A stretch of DNA of 64,000 nt from Rhodococcus sp. BP22 (GCF_014281965.1 NZ_JACFTB010000003.1:248001-312000); one strand, 5' to 3'; shown: positions 1-13,290, numbered from the stretch's first letter. Program-made: numbers and translations. Notes: generated by a model from the sequence alone, not told the origin.

Positions 1-3000
1 CGTGCCGCCGCGCGCGGAGACAGTGGTGTCTCCGGCGGTCTCGAGGACATCCTGACCGAGCTGTCCCCGATCGAGGACTTCTCGGGCTCTATGTCCCTTT
101 CCTTCTCTGATCCACGGTTCGACGAGGTCAAGGCCTCGATGGACGAGTGCAAAGACAAGGACATGACGTACGCGGCGCCATTGTTCGTGACGGCCGAGTT
201 CATCAACAACAACACCGGTGAGATCAAAAGCCAGACGGTCTTCATGGGTGATTTCCCCATGATGACCGGCAAGGGCACGTTCATTATCAACGGCACCGAG
301 CGTGTCGTCGTCTCCCAGCTCGTCCGCTCTCCAGGCGTCTACTTCGATCATTCGGTCGACAAGACGACGGAGAAGGACCTGCACAGCGTCAAGGTCATTC
401 CTGGTCGCGGTGCCTGGTTGGAGTTCGACGTAGACAAGCGCGACACCGTCGGTGTTCGTATCGACCGTAAGCGTCGCCAGCCCGTCACGGTGCTGCTGAA
501 GGCTCTCGGCTGGTCCACGGAGCAGATCACGGAGCGCTTCGGCTTCTCCGAGATCCTCATGGCCACGCTGGAGAAGGACAACACAGCCGGTACCGACGAG
601 GCGCTTCTCGATATCTACCGCAAGTTGCGTCCGGGCGAGCCGCCCACGAAGGAGAGCGCGCAGACGCTCCTGGAGAACTTGTTCTTCAAGGACAAGCGCT
701 ACGACCTCGCTCGCGTGGGTCGTTACAAGATCAACAAGAAGCTCGGCCTCAATGCAGGTCAGCCGATCGTCGCTTCGACGCTCACTGAAGAAGACATCGT
801 CGCCACCATCGAGTACCTCGTGCGTTTGCACGCAGGTGACACCTCGATGACGGCACCGGATGGTGTCGAGGTTCCCGTCGAGGTCGACGATATCGACCAC
901 TTCGGTAACCGTCGTCTCCGTACCGTCGGTGAGCTGATTCAGAACCAGATCCGCGTGGGGCTTTCCCGCATGGAGCGCGTCGTTCGTGAACGTATGACGA
1001 CTCAGGATGTCGAGGCCATCACGCCGCAGACCCTGATCAACATCCGTCCCGTCGTCGCCGCGATCAAGGAGTTCTTCGGAACCTCCCAGCTGTCGCAGTT
1101 CATGGACCAGAACAACCCGCTGTCGGGTCTGACGCACAAGCGTCGCCTGTCGGCTCTCGGACCGGGTGGTCTCTCTCGTGAGCGCGCCGGCCTCGAGGTC
1201 CGTGACGTTCACCCGTCGCACTACGGCCGTATGTGCCCCATCGAGACCCCTGAAGGCCCGAACATCGGCCTGATCGGTTCGCTGTCGGTATACGCACGGG
1301 TCAATCCGTTCGGCTTCATCGAGACCCCGTACCGCAAGGTCGTCGACGGTCAGGTCACCGACGATGTCGATTACCTGACGGCCGATGAAGAGGATCGCCA
1401 CACGCTCGCACAGGCCAACGCGCCTCTGGACGACAGCGACCATTTCGTCGAGGACAAGATTCTTGTTCGCCGTAAGGGTGGCGAGGTCGAGTTCGTGTCG
1501 TCTTCGGACATCGACTACATGGACGTTTCACCGCGCCAGATGGTCTCGGTCGCAACCGCGATGATTCCGTTCCTCGAGCACGACGATGCCAACCGTGCCC
1601 TGATGGGTGCGAACATGCAGCGTCAGGCTGTTCCGCTGGTACGCAGCGAATCGCCGATCGTCGGTACCGGCATGGAACTGCGCGCCGCAGTCGATGCAGG
1701 CGACGTCGTGATCAGCGAAATGACCGGTGTGGTCGAAGAGGTCTCCGCCGACTACGTCACGGTCATGGCCGACGACGGTAGCCGCAAGACCTACCGGATG
1801 CGCAAGTTTGCGCGTTCCAACCAGGGCACGTGTGCCAACCAGCGTCCGATCGTGGACGAGGGTCAGCGCGTCGAGTCCGGTCAGGTCCTCGCCGACGGCC
1901 CATGCACCGAAGACGGTGAAATGGCGCTCGGCAAGAACCTGCTCGTGGCGATCATGCCGTGGGAAGGCCACAACTACGAGGACGCGATCATTCTTTCGCA
2001 GCGTCTCGTGGAAGAGGACGTTCTCACCTCGATTCACATCGAGGAGCACGAGATCGATGCCCGCGACACCAAGCTCGGTGCCGAGGAGATCACTCGCGAC
2101 ATTCCGAACGTGTCCGATGAGGTCCTCGCTGACCTCGACGAGCGCGGCATCATCCGTATCGGTGCCGAAGTTCGTGACGGCGACGTGCTGGTCGGAAAGG
2201 TCACGCCGAAGGGCGAGACCGAGCTGACCCCGGAAGAGCGTCTCCTGCGTGCCATCTTCGGTGAGAAGGCTCGCGAGGTTCGCGATACTTCCCTCAAGGT
2301 TCCGCACGGCGAGAACGGAAAGGTCATCGGCATTCGCGTGTTCTCACGCGACGACGACGACGATCTGCCTCCCGGCGTCAACGAGTTGGTCCGCGTGTAC
2401 GTCGCCCAGAAGCGCAAGATTCAGGACGGCGACAAGCTCGCAGGCCGGCACGGTAACAAGGGCGTCATCGGCAAGATCCTCCCGCAGGAGGACATGCCTT
2501 TCCTGTCCGACGGCACCCCGATCGACATCATCCTCAACACTCACGGCGTTCCGCGTCGTATGAACATCGGTCAGATCTTGGAGACCCACCTCGGGTGGAT
2601 CGGCAAGACCGGCTGGAATGTTCAAGTGGCCACGGACGGCACCCGGCCCGATTGGGCCGAGCGCCTTCCGGAGGAGATGCTCTCGGCACCCGCGGACAGC
2701 AATATCGCTACCCCGGTGTTCGACGGCGCCAAGGAGAATCAGCTGACCGGCCTGCTGGCCAGCACGATTCCCAACCGTGACGGCGAGCAGATGGTCGGTC
2801 CGGACGGAAAGGCCACCTTGTTCGACGGCCGTTCCGGCGAGCCGTTCCCGTACCCGGTGTCCGTGGGCTACATGTACATCATCAAGCTGCACCACTTGGT
2901 CGACGACAAGATCCACGCTCGTTCGACCGGGCCGTACTCGATGATCACTCAGCAGCCCCTCGGCGGTAAAGCGCAGTTCGGTGGACAGCGCTTCGGTGAG

Positions 3001-3330
3001 ATGGAGTGCTGGGCCATGCAGGCCTACGGCGCTGCGTACACGCTGCAGGAGCTTCTCACCATCAAGTCGGACGACGTTGTCGGCCGCGTGAAGGTGTACG
3101 AAGCGATCGTCAAGGGCGAGAACATTCCCGAGCCCGGTATCCCAGAGTCCTTCAAGGTGCTCCTCAAGGAGCTCCAGTCACTGTGCCTCAATGTGGAGGT
3201 GCTGTCCTCGGACGGCGCTGCCATCACGATGGCCGACGGTGACGACGAGGACCTCGAGCGTGCCGCGGCCAACCTGGGAATCAACCTCTCCCGCAACGAA
3301 GCTGCAACGGTCGACGACCTCGCTCAGTAG
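1..3330 (+). CDS. rpoB: DNA-directed RNA polymerase beta subunit (5' end outside window)
   Basis: Catalytic beta subunit of RNA polymerase. The frame is open from base 1, so the N-terminus lies upstream and about 1109 codons are visible. The sequence is near-identical in style to mycobacterial RpoB, with the lobe and fork regions, the run [16 protein letters not shown], and the C-terminal segment around [18 protein letters not shown]. The rifampicin-resistance-determining region (about 1078-1164) reads [13 protein letters not shown] then [11 protein letters not shown], with the Asp, His and Ser positions usually mutated in resistant strains all wild type. rpoC follows after 110 bp on the same strand. 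Identification is secure; only the start is missing. Confidence 0.99.
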   Translation, partial: RAAARGDSGVSGGLEDILTELSPIEDFSGSMSLSFSDPRFDEVKASMDECKDKDMTYAAPLFVTAEFINNNTGEIKSQTVFMGDFPMMTGKGTFIINGTERVVVSQLVRSPGVYFDHSVDKTTEKDLHSVKVIPGRGAWLEFDVDKRDTVGVRIDRKRRQPVTVLLKALGWSTEQITERFGFSEILMATLEKDNTAGTDEALLDIYRKLRPGEPPTKESAQTLLENLFFKDKRYDLARVGRYKINKKLGLNAGQPIVASTLTEEDIVATIEYLVRLHAGDTSMTAPDGVEVPVEVDDIDHFGNRRLRTVGELIQNQIRVGLSRMERVVRERMTTQDVEAITPQTLINIRPVVAAIKEFFGTSQLSQFMDQNNPLSGLTHKRRLSALGPGGLSRERAGLEVRDVHPSHYGRMCPIETPEGPNIGLIGSLSVYARVNPFGFIETPYRKVVDGQVTDDVDYLTADEEDRHTLAQANAPLDDSDHFVEDKILVRRKGGEVEFVSSSDIDYMDVSPRQMVSVATAMIPFLEHDDANRALMGANMQRQAVPLVRSESPIVGTGMELRAAVDAGDVVISEMTGVVEEVSADYVTVMADDGSRKTYRMRKFARSNQGTCANQRPIVDEGQRVESGQVLADGPCTEDGEMALGKNLLVAIMPWEGHNYEDAIILSQRLVEEDVLTSIHIEEHEIDARDTKLGAEEITRDIPNVSDEVLADLDERGIIRIGAEVRDGDVLVGKVTPKGETELTPEERLLRAIFGEKAREVRDTSLKVPHGENGKVIGIRVFSRDDDDDLPPGVNELVRVYVAQKRKIQDGDKLAGRHGNKGVIGKILPQEDMPFLSDGTPIDIILNTHGVPRRMNIGQILETHLGWIGKTGWNVQVATDGTRPDWAERLPEEMLSAPADSNIATPVFDGAKENQLTGLLASTIPNRDGEQMVGPDGKATLFDGRSGEPFPYPVSVGYMYIIKLHHLVDDKIHARSTGPYSMITQQPLGGKAQFGGQRFGEMECWAMQAYGAAYTLQELLTIKSDDVVGRVKVYEAIVKGENIPEPGIPESFKVLLKELQSLCLNVEVLSSDGAAITMADGDDEDLERAAANLGINLSRNEAATVDDLAQ

Positions 3331-3339
3331 TTCTACGGT

Positions 3340-3380
3340 CCTCGGGCCTGCGGTTATCGCAGGCCCGAGGGCGCTCTTTC
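3340..3380 (+). terminator. Hairpin between rpoB and rpoC, terminator/attenuator-like
   Basis: A perfect 13-bp stem (3340-3352 with 3358-3370) with a 5-nt loop is followed by GCGCTCTTTCTC, an interrupted T-rich tract. It begins 10 bp after the rpoB stop and lies 60 bp before the rpoC start. The imperfect U-tract suggests partial termination, attenuation or an RNA processing point rather than full termination. Function is inferred from structure only. Confidence 0.6.
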
Positions 3381-3440
3381 TCATATGACTGTTCTCAATG
3401 GCAGTTTGGTACAACACCCATAACGGGGAAAGGAAGTTAC

Positions 3441-7397
<3,957 letters not shown>

Positions 7398-7409
7398 CCA
7401 GTAACGCCA

Positions 7410-7445
7410 AGAGGCCCCGCACCTACTGGGTGCGGGGCCTCTTTG
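7410..7445 (+). terminator. rpoC rho-independent terminator
   Basis: A perfect 14-bp GC-rich stem (7410-7423 with 7429-7442) with a 5-nt loop lies 13 bp after the rpoC stop. The T-tract is short (CTCTTTGT). It forms a tandem pair with the next hairpin. Confidence 0.85.
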
Positions 7446-7460
7446 TGCGACAACGAATCA

Positions 7461-7500
7461 AGCCCCGCACTCCGACTTCGGTCGGGAGGCGGGGCTTTTT
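7461..7500. terminator. Second terminator hairpin, probably bidirectional
   Basis: An 8-bp outer stem (AGCCCCGC with GCGGGGCT) and an inner stem closed by a TTCG tetraloop are followed by TTTTT at 7496-7500. It backs up the rpoC terminator. The flanking sequence also gives an A-run on the left of the minus-strand reading, so it can end transcripts of the convergent oxidoreductase gene that stops at 7532. Confidence 0.8.
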
Positions 7501-7531
7501 CGTGCACGGGTGGCGCCGGGTTCGAATCGAA

Positions 7532-9196
7532 CTACCGACCGTCGGCAATCACTTTCGCGATGTTCCGTTCGGCCAGGGCGGTGATGGTGAGCGAGGGGTT
7601 GGCTGCGCCCGTACTGCCGGGGATCAGGGCGCCGTCGACGACATAGAGTCCTTCGTGTCCTTTGACGCGTCCGTACGAGTCGGTGACGTCGCCGAGGACC
7701 GCACCACCGAGTGGGTGGGCGGTGAAGGTGTCGTCGACGTCGCGGGTGAACGGTTCCGCGGAGACCACGGTGCCGCCGGCCTGAGCCATCTTGTTCTGCA
7801 CTGCGCGTAGTGCTTCGACGGTGTCACGGCTGCCGCCCTTCGGCCAGTTGAGCGTCATCGAGTCGGTGGCGGCGTTGTACTGGAAGTCGGCCCGCAGTGG
7901 GTCGATCGTCATGCCGAGCGAGCCGATGAAGCCGAGGTCCGTGGGTACGCCTGGGACATACCAGTTCTCGACGGTGAGGGGGAGTCCGGAATCGTCGACG
8001 ATTCGGGAGGCGCACGGTGCGCCTTGCGGAACGCCTGCAGCAGGTCCGAGCGATCGCGTCATCGAGGCGTCGCCGTTGGTGCCCCAACCGCGACCGACGA
8101 ACTCGTTCAGATTGCCCAAGGTGCCGGTTGCCTGCGCACGCACGAGAAGCTCTGTGGTGCCGATCGATCCGGCTCCGAGTACGAGTTTGTCGCACGTGAG
8201 CGTACGGGTTTCGAGAATGTTGCCTACCGCGTCGAGGCGTCGTACCTCGACGCGGTAGCGGCCGCCGGATTCAGTGCCGATCGAGGCGACTTCGTGGCTG
8301 TGGCAGACGGTTGCTCGTCCGGTGTTCTCGGCCTGCGGGATGTAGTTCTGGGTCAGATCGTGCTTGGCGCCGTTGGAGTTTCCGAAGGTGCTTGCTCCGA
8401 CGGTTGCGGACGGGCGGGACCGCCCGGTCATCTCGTCGCGCAGGACGTTCCAGTTCCAGTTTCCGTCGACTCGCTCGGGTTGGTAACCGGCGCGTCGGGC
8501 GTGGTCGTCCCAGGTGCGGGAGTGCGCGAAATTTTCGCTGTTGTAGATGTCCCCGGGCATCTGTGACGGCATCAGCATCGATCGGGCCTTGGGGTACCAG
8601 GTTCCGGCCATGTCGTCGTAGCTGAGCCTGCCGCCGAAGGAGAGGTCGAAGAATCGGCGTTCCGGTGCGATCGTGACGCCGGTGTAGACGATGGATCCTC
8701 CGCCGACAGCGGCGCCGCGCCAGACGGAGAGGTTCTCGAAGCGGGTGGTGTCGAGTACACCGCCGAACCTGTCCACGGGCCCGACCGGTAGGCCGGTGAT
8801 GTTGGTGAACGAATCTTGTTGCCACAGGCCACGGCCGTCGGCGGTCATGTCGGCGGTGAAGATCTCGCGCCATGGGTCCCTCGGCCAGCGTAGACCGCGT
8901 TCGAGGACGGTGACCTGACTACCAGCCTGCGCGAGGCGTAGCGCGGCTGCGCTGGCACCGAAGCCGGAACCGATGACGATGACCGACGAGTGCTCCGGCG
9001 GTCGTGGCGGTTCGGCGAAGATTTCTGGGACGAGTGACCGGATGGAGCCGACGCCGATGGGGATCGCGTGTGCTCGTGTTCCGGACAGAAGTGGAGGTGC
9101 GGTAAGTCCAACGAGCCCTGCTGCTGCCAGTTGAAGGAGTTGCCTGCGTTTCACGTGTGTTTTGTCCCTTGAATTCGGTCGCGACTCGTCGGCCAT
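7532..9196 (-). CDS. GMC-family FAD oxidoreductase, cholesterol-oxidase-like, Tat-exported
   Basis: A 554-aa secreted flavoenzyme. The Rossmann motif VIVIGSGFGASAAALRLAQAG binds FAD, the GAAVGGGSIVYTG stretch matches the GMC signature, and the C-terminal block around HPLGGAVLG and PSLTITALAERN matches Streptomyces/Rhodococcus cholesterol oxidases (3-beta-hydroxysterol oxidation and isomerisation). An N-terminal KRRQLLQLAAAG plus hydrophobic stretch ending in AHA looks like a Tat signal. Two starts are plausible: ATG at 9196 (AGGA close upstream) and GTG at 9154, which has AAGGGA about 10 nt upstream and gives a more compact signal peptide. Substrate is inferred from family. It converges on rpoC. 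Confidence 0.85.
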   Translation of the reverse strand: MADESRPNSRDKTHVKRRQLLQLAAAGLVGLTAPPLLSGTRAHAIPIGVGSIRSLVPEIFAEPPRPPEHSSVIVIGSGFGASAAALRLAQAGSQVTVLERGLRWPRDPWREIFTADMTADGRGLWQQDSFTNITGLPVGPVDRFGGVLDTTRFENLSVWRGAAVGGGSIVYTGVTIAPERRFFDLSFGGRLSYDDMAGTWYPKARSMLMPSQMPGDIYNSENFAHSRTWDDHARRAGYQPERVDGNWNWNVLRDEMTGRSRPSATVGASTFGNSNGAKHDLTQNYIPQAENTGRATVCHSHEVASIGTESGGRYRVEVRRLDAVGNILETRTLTCDKLVLGAGSIGTTELLVRAQATGTLGNLNEFVGRGWGTNGDASMTRSLGPAAGVPQGAPCASRIVDDSGLPLTVENWYVPGVPTDLGFIGSLGMTIDPLRADFQYNAATDSMTLNWPKGGSRDTVEALRAVQNKMAQAGGTVVSAEPFTRDVDDTFTAHPLGGAVLGDVTDSYGRVKGHEGLYVVDGALIPGSTGAANPSLTITALAERNIAKVIADGR

Positions 9197-9298
9197 TGTT
9201 CCTCATTGCGCAGCAGAAAAGCGACTGGTCTTTCGGATTGCGTGAGATTTGTCAGGAGCAGCCCGGGGTGAACAGGTTTTGCCAGCTCTTCCACAGGT

Positions 9299-10264
9299 GT
9301 GCCTGGGACACTGGCTCGAATGATCATCGTTCTGGGGGCCGTATTCGTTGCGGTCGCGTTGCTGGGCATTGCCGCGCATCTTGTCGATTCGACGGGTCAG
9401 TTCATGGCCGTTGCGGCCGCGCTTGCTCGTCTTCTCATGGTGGCGGCGGTTCCGGGTGCGGTGCTTCTCGGTGTGGGTGCCGGGTGGTGGGGCGTCGTAG
9501 CAGGGTCGTTGGTTGTCGCAGTTGCATTCTCGACTCAGTTCCCATTGATGCGGTCGCGGCTTCGTAAGCGCGGCGCTCAGGGCACGCCGTTCGGTGTGAT
9601 GAGTGCCAACATCCTGCTGGGTGAGGCTGATCCGGGTGCTGTTGTGACTGCAGTGGATGCTCACGCGCCCGATGTGCTGACCGTGGTCGAGTTGACTCGT
9701 TCGGCGCACGAGGGGCTCGTTGCGGCGGGAATTCTCGAACGCCTTCCTTACACGTTCGTCAGCGCTGCGTCAGGTGGAAATGGGACCGGAATCTACTCGC
9801 GATATCCCATCGGTGACGAGACTCGGCACGATGGCTACATCACCGAATTGCTCTCGGCGCGGGTGCAGGTCCCCGATGGTCCATGGCCGCTCGTGTTTGC
9901 GGTGCACCCGGTGCCGCCGTGGCCACGGCACCCATCGGCGTGGGTGCGCGAACTTGCCGCGCTCAGGCAGTTGATGGACAAGATCCCGCTCGACGAGGGC
10001 CCGGTGGTGGTGTCGGGGGATTTCAATGCGACGTTCGACCACAAGAGGTACCGAGACTTGCTGAGCGATCGTTATCGTGACGCCGCGATGGAGGTCGGCG
10101 CTGGTCACTTGGCTACGTATTCTGCAGACGCGTGGTACCCGCCGTTGATAGCGATCGACCATATTCTCGTCAGCGACGCCGCGGTGATCGATGTGGGAGT
10201 CGTCGAGCTTCCTGGCTCCGATCACCGCGGCATCCGCGCGGACTTGCTGCTACGCGCGCCCTGA
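9299..10264 (+). CDS. Membrane-anchored endonuclease/exonuclease/phosphatase (EEP) family protein
   Basis: About 321 aa. The first roughly 85 residues are hydrophobic and hold two or three membrane segments; the rest is a DNase I-like EEP domain. The metal and phosphate residues are visible in order: Asn in MSANIL, Glu in VVELT, His in AVHPVPP, the GDFNAT motif, IDHILV, and the terminal SDHRG. The family includes Mg-dependent nucleases and phosphodiesterases, and the membrane anchor places the active domain at the cell surface or inner face. The start is GTG 9299 or, more naturally, ATG 9320 just before the first membrane helix. No specific substrate can be assigned. Confidence 0.85.
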   Translation: MPGTLARMIIVLGAVFVAVALLGIAAHLVDSTGQFMAVAAALARLLMVAAVPGAVLLGVGAGWWGVVAGSLVVAVAFSTQFPLMRSRLRKRGAQGTPFGVMSANILLGEADPGAVVTAVDAHAPDVLTVVELTRSAHEGLVAAGILERLPYTFVSAASGGNGTGIYSRYPIGDETRHDGYITELLSARVQVPDGPWPLVFAVHPVPPWPRHPSAWVRELAALRQLMDKIPLDEGPVVVSGDFNATFDHKRYRDLLSDRYRDAAMEVGAGHLATYSADAWYPPLIAIDHILVSDAAVIDVGVVELPGSDHRGIRADLLLRAP

Positions 10265-10269
10265 GGCGG

Positions 10270-10647
10270 TCAGTCTGTGTGGGCGTAGTCCGGGAGTTCT
10301 TGGACTGCCCATTTGTTTCCGTCGGGATCGGCGAAGAACACGAACTTGCCCCATCCCATGTCGACGACGGGGTCGACGTCGAGGCCTGCTGCGATGAGGT
10401 GCTTGCGCGCCTGTTCGGCGCTGGCGACGACGACCTGCATTCCCTCCACGCTTCCAGGTGCAGCTGTGGTGATGCCTTCGCCGATGGCGATGGAGCAGGC
10501 GGATCCGGGTGGGGTCAGCTGTACGAAGCGGATCCCCTCCGTCGGGCGCTCGTCGTAGTCTGCGTTGAATCCGATCTTGACGTAGAAGTCCTTGGCTCGG
10601 TCGACGTCGCTCACCGGGATCATGACGAGTTCGAGTTTGATGTCCAT
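10270..10647 (-). CDS. Glyoxalase/bleomycin-resistance (VOC) superfamily protein
   Basis: A 125-aa single-domain vicinal-oxygen-chelate protein. It opens with MDIKLELVMIPVSDVDRAKDFY, the usual first beta strand and helix, and ends with FFADPDGNKWAVQELP, the usual last strand. ATG 10647 is preceded by AAAGGGAG at suitable spacing. The family spans glyoxalases, dioxygenases and antibiotic-binding proteins, so the exact role is open. It ends 5 bp from the convergent EEP gene and is divergent from the luciferase-like gene across a palindrome-bearing gap. Confidence 0.85.
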   Translation of the reverse strand: MDIKLELVMIPVSDVDRAKDFYVKIGFNADYDERPTEGIRFVQLTPPGSACSIAIGEGITTAAPGSVEGMQVVVASAEQARKHLIAAGLDVDPVVDMGWGKFVFFADPDGNKWAVQELPDYAHTD

Positions 10648-10721
10648 ATTTCGTTCGCTCCCTTTCGTTGTGGTGACATCAAGCCTGCCAAGTATTGCGG
10701 ACAGTTTCGGTCCGCGAGTCG

Positions 10722-10742
10722 AGTGTTCGTCAGGTGAACACT
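10722..10742. promoter_or_regulatory. Inverted repeat in divergent promoter region, putative operator
   Basis: AGTGTTC-N7-GAACACT, a perfect 7-bp dyad, lies in the 140-bp gap between the divergent VOC gene and the LLM monooxygenase gene, 46 bp before the latter's start. Its size and symmetry fit a helix-turn-helix repressor site. The cognate regulator is not evident nearby. Confidence 0.45.
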
Positions 10743-10787
10743 GCTGGCCGGAGAAATATGCAGACCCGATGAACTGTTGACGCTGGT

Positions 10788-11780
10788 GTGCTTCTGTCCA
10801 TACTCGACCGCTCTCGCACGAGGACAGGTTTCGACGACGCGTCTGCTTTGGCCGGCTCGATCGAGCGCGCTGTCCACGCCGAACAGCTTGGTTACCATCG
10901 GTTCTGGGTGGCAGAGCATCACGGCGTTCCCGGTATCGCCAGTGGTGCCCCGTCGGTGTTGCTCGCGGCAATCGGCGCCCATACCTCGCGGATCCGGCTC
11001 GGTTCCGGTGGCGTCATGTTGCCGAACCATCAGCCGTTCGTCGTGGCCGAGCAGTTCGCGATGCTCGCCGCTCTCTACCCGGGGCGTGTGGACGTGGGTC
11101 TCGGGCGTTCGCTCGGCTTCACCGAACCTGTCCGCCGCGCGCTCCGAACCGGTCGTGAGGAAGCAGATACATTCGCCGACGATCTGGCCGAACTCGCGGG
11201 ATATCTCGACGGGACGGGCCCGGTGACGGTCAGGCCGGCAGTTCCTGCCCCACCGATGTACGTCCTGGCAACTGGGAAGGGGTTGGCGATAGCAGCGAAA
11301 GCGGGATTGCCGGTGGTGGTCGGCGGCCCGATTCTCTGGGGCGACGGTGCCGAGATCGCAGCTTATCGACGTCAGTTCCGCGCCACCGAGCTCACGCCGA
11401 ACCCGCGCGTCATCGTCTCGCTCGACATCATGATCGCGGACTCGGCAGCCCGCGCTCGCGAGTTGATGCTGCCCGAGGCCTGGGCAATGGCTCAATCGAG
11501 GAATACCGGTGAGTTTCCACCGCTCGTTCCTGCCCGAGATATCGATCTCGACGCCGCGCCCATTCGTACGCGGGAGCGGGTGGAACGTTCGATCGATTCA
11601 TCGGTGCACGGCACTGCCCACGAAGTCGCCACTCGTCTCGACGAGCTGATCGAGCGCACCGACGCCGACGAGATCCTGGCGTCGACCTCGACGTACGACC
11701 GAACCGCGCTGGCGATGGCCGACGCCGAACTATGGAAGCTGTTCGCTCCCTCGCTGTCGTCTCGAGCCATCGCCGGGTGA
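10788..11780 (+). CDS. Luciferase-like (LLM class) flavin-dependent monooxygenase
   Basis: A 330-aa TIM-barrel protein of the bacterial luciferase family. Typical segments are HAEQLGYHRFWVAEHHG near residue 30, then IGAHTSRIRLGSGGVMLPNHQP and FAMLAALYPGRVDVGLGR, which match the MsnO8-type subgroup. Such enzymes use reduced FMN and O2; the substrate cannot be read from sequence. GTG 10788 begins the family-typical N-terminus MLLSILDRS. There is no adjacent flavin reductase. It may share regulation with the divergent VOC gene through the intervening palindrome. Confidence 0.85.
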   Translation: MLLSILDRSRTRTGFDDASALAGSIERAVHAEQLGYHRFWVAEHHGVPGIASGAPSVLLAAIGAHTSRIRLGSGGVMLPNHQPFVVAEQFAMLAALYPGRVDVGLGRSLGFTEPVRRALRTGREEADTFADDLAELAGYLDGTGPVTVRPAVPAPPMYVLATGKGLAIAAKAGLPVVVGGPILWGDGAEIAAYRRQFRATELTPNPRVIVSLDIMIADSAARARELMLPEAWAMAQSRNTGEFPPLVPARDIDLDAAPIRTRERVERSIDSSVHGTAHEVATRLDELIERTDADEILASTSTYDRTALAMADAELWKLFAPSLSSRAIAG

Positions 11781-11835
11781 AGGTGTTGCGCAGTACAGTG
11801 AAGAAAGAGGCGAATCAGTTACCGGAGAGGTCGTC

Positions 11836-12039
11836 ATGGCAGGCAAAAAGCTGGACAGAGTTCATGCACAATCCGCGCTCGAGACAGTGCGTGAGAACCC
11901 GCTTATCGCGGTGATCGCTGCGGCGCCTGCCTTGGTCGTTTTCGGTCTCGTATGGTGGCTCGCCGGATTCGGAACCGCAGTGGTTCTACTTCTCGCGATC
12001 GGTGTCGTCGGCCTGGTCGTCGCCGAGTTGCGCAGCTAG
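11836..12039 (+). CDS. Small membrane protein of unknown function
   Basis: A 67-aa protein with a charged N-terminus (MAGKKLDRVHAQSALETVREN) followed by two hydrophobic segments, about residues 23-43 and 45-62. GGAGAGG lies just upstream of ATG 11836, so translation is credible. Its TAG stop shares the palindromic tetranucleotide CTAG with the stop of the convergent phosphatase gene. I do not recognise the family. Confidence 0.7.
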   Translation: MAGKKLDRVHAQSALETVRENPLIAVIAAAPALVVFGLVWWLAGFGTAVVLLLAIGVVGLVVAELRS

Positions 12040-12545
12040 TCCGTCGTTTCCCGGGGGACGTGAAACTGCGTGAGCGAGCACGTGCCCGGCCCCAGTTCGG
12101 TCCACGGCGTTGCGGTGGTCAGCACGGCGATGGCTGACGTCGGGAACTTCATGGTGATGGCATCGATAGCCGAGGACTCGTTTTCCGACGCCAGTTCCAG
12201 TGCCGTCCAGGGGATTCCGGGTGCGTGTCCGACTATGAGCAGGGTCGAAATGGCAGCTTCGGTCAGCGTGGCTTCCTCGATAACTTCTTCGGGAGAGCCG
12301 CCGTAGATCCGTTGTTCGAATCGCACCGGCGCATCGATGCCCGTCGCGATCAAGGTTTCTCGGGTGCGGGTGGCAGTGGAGCATACGACGGCGTCGATGT
12401 TGCCGACGTTCTCGGCTATCCAGCGGCCTGCGAGTGCTGCCTCGCGCTGGCCACGTTCTGCGAGGGGGCGATCGTGATCCGGCGTCCCTTCCGGGTAGCC
12501 GGATTTACCATGTCGCATGAGTACGAGGGTGCGCAGTTCGGCCAT
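12036..12545 (-). CDS. SixA-like histidine phosphatase family protein
   Basis: A 169-aa phosphoglycerate-mutase-fold protein. The catalytic motif is TLVLMRHGKSGY at the N-terminus (phosphohistidine His in RHG), with DRPLAERGQREA, VCSTATRTRET and the second catalytic His in LLIVGHAPG. Length and motif spacing match SixA/phosphohistidine phosphatases. ATG 12545 (MAELRTLV) is preferred over an in-frame start 12 codons upstream because the fold begins immediately. The substrate (phosphoprotein or small phosphoester) is unknown. Confidence 0.85.
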   Translation of the reverse strand: MAELRTLVLMRHGKSGYPEGTPDHDRPLAERGQREAALAGRWIAENVGNIDAVVCSTATRTRETLIATGIDAPVRFEQRIYGGSPEEVIEEATLTEAAISTLLIVGHAPGIPWTALELASENESSAIDAITMKFPTSAIAVLTTATPWTELGPGTCSLTQFHVPRETTD

Positions 12546-12635
12546 CGATCCACCGTATCGGGCCGGGGCCACCACATCCATATGCTTGCGCAGCGGAGGT
12601 CGCGATGCAGACCTCGGGGTGAGTACCTGCTACCT

Positions 12636-12648
12636 TGAACGCCGTTCA
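12636..12648. promoter_or_regulatory. BioQ-type operator upstream of bioY
   Basis: TGAACGCCGTTCA is a perfect dyad (TGAAC-N3-GTTCA) inside a longer one, CTTGAAC-GCC-GTTCAAG (12634-12650). It is 24 bp upstream of the bioY start and just ahead of its Shine-Dalgarno. TGAAC-N3-GTT-type palindromes are the known binding pattern of BioQ, the TetR-family biotin regulator of Corynebacterium and Mycobacterium. The regulator gene is not in this window, so BioQ control is inferred from motif and gene context. Confidence 0.75.
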
Positions 12649-12672
12649 AGTTTGCGCTCACAAGGAGTCGTC

Positions 12673-13290
12673 ATGGCAGGTCTCGAAGGTGCACAGAGCT
12701 CGGCAGCGTCCAGTTCCGAAGCAGTGTCCGGTTCCAAGGTAAGGATTTCTGCACGGGACATGGCGCAGATAGCCGTCTTCGCCGCGCTGCTGGCCGCCCT
12801 GGGACTTCCTGGCGCAATCACGGTGGGTTTCAGTGGCGTTCCCATCACGCTCCAGACCCTCGGTGTCATCCTCGCCGGTGCGATCCTCGGTGCCCGAAAA
12901 GGCACGGCCGCCGTCGTGGTGTTCATCGCACTGACCCTCATCGGTCTGCCTCTGCTGTCCGGTGGCCGCACCGGCCTGACAGCACTCGCGGGCCCCAGCG
13001 CCGGATATCTCATCGGGTGGATTCCGGCGGCGTTCGTCATCGGCCTGCTGACGGCTCGCATCCTCCCGAAATATCCGATAGCGCTCGGTTTGGCGATCAA
13101 TGCCCTCGGTGCGATCGTGATCATCTACATTTTCGGCACGATCGGCCTGTTGCTGCGCACCGACATCGGCGTGTGGGGCGCGATCTCCACCAACTTCGCT
13201 TTCATCCCTGGTGACCTGGTGAAGGTCGTCATCGGCGCCGTCGTCGCCAAAAGTGTGCACCGAGCGTATCCCGGCCTGATTCGTTCGTGA
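12673..13290 (+). CDS. bioY: Biotin ECF transporter substrate-binding (S) component BioY
   Basis: A 205-aa membrane protein that captures biotin and works with BioM/BioN encoded downstream. After a roughly 25-residue soluble lead it shows six hydrophobic segments and the family core: ARDMAQIAVFAALLAALGLPG, then VPITLQTLGVILAGAILG, then LSGGRTGLTALAGPSAGYLIGW. ATG 12673 has AAGGAG 5 nt upstream; an open extension further upstream crosses the BioQ-type site and is rejected. Its TGA stop overlaps the GTG start of the next gene, so it is the first gene of a translationally coupled operon. Confidence 0.95.
   Translation: MAGLEGAQSSAASSSEAVSGSKVRISARDMAQIAVFAALLAALGLPGAITVGFSGVPITLQTLGVILAGAILGARKGTAAVVVFIALTLIGLPLLSGGRTGLTALAGPSAGYLIGWIPAAFVIGLLTARILPKYPIALGLAINALGAIVIIYIFGTIGLLLRTDIGVWGAISTNFAFIPGDLVKVVIGAVVAKSVHRAYPGLIRS

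Noticed and set aside
1528-2916. Antisense open frames within rpoB (259 and 190 codons)
   Set aside because: Codon-bias shadows of rpoB, with no recognisable motifs.
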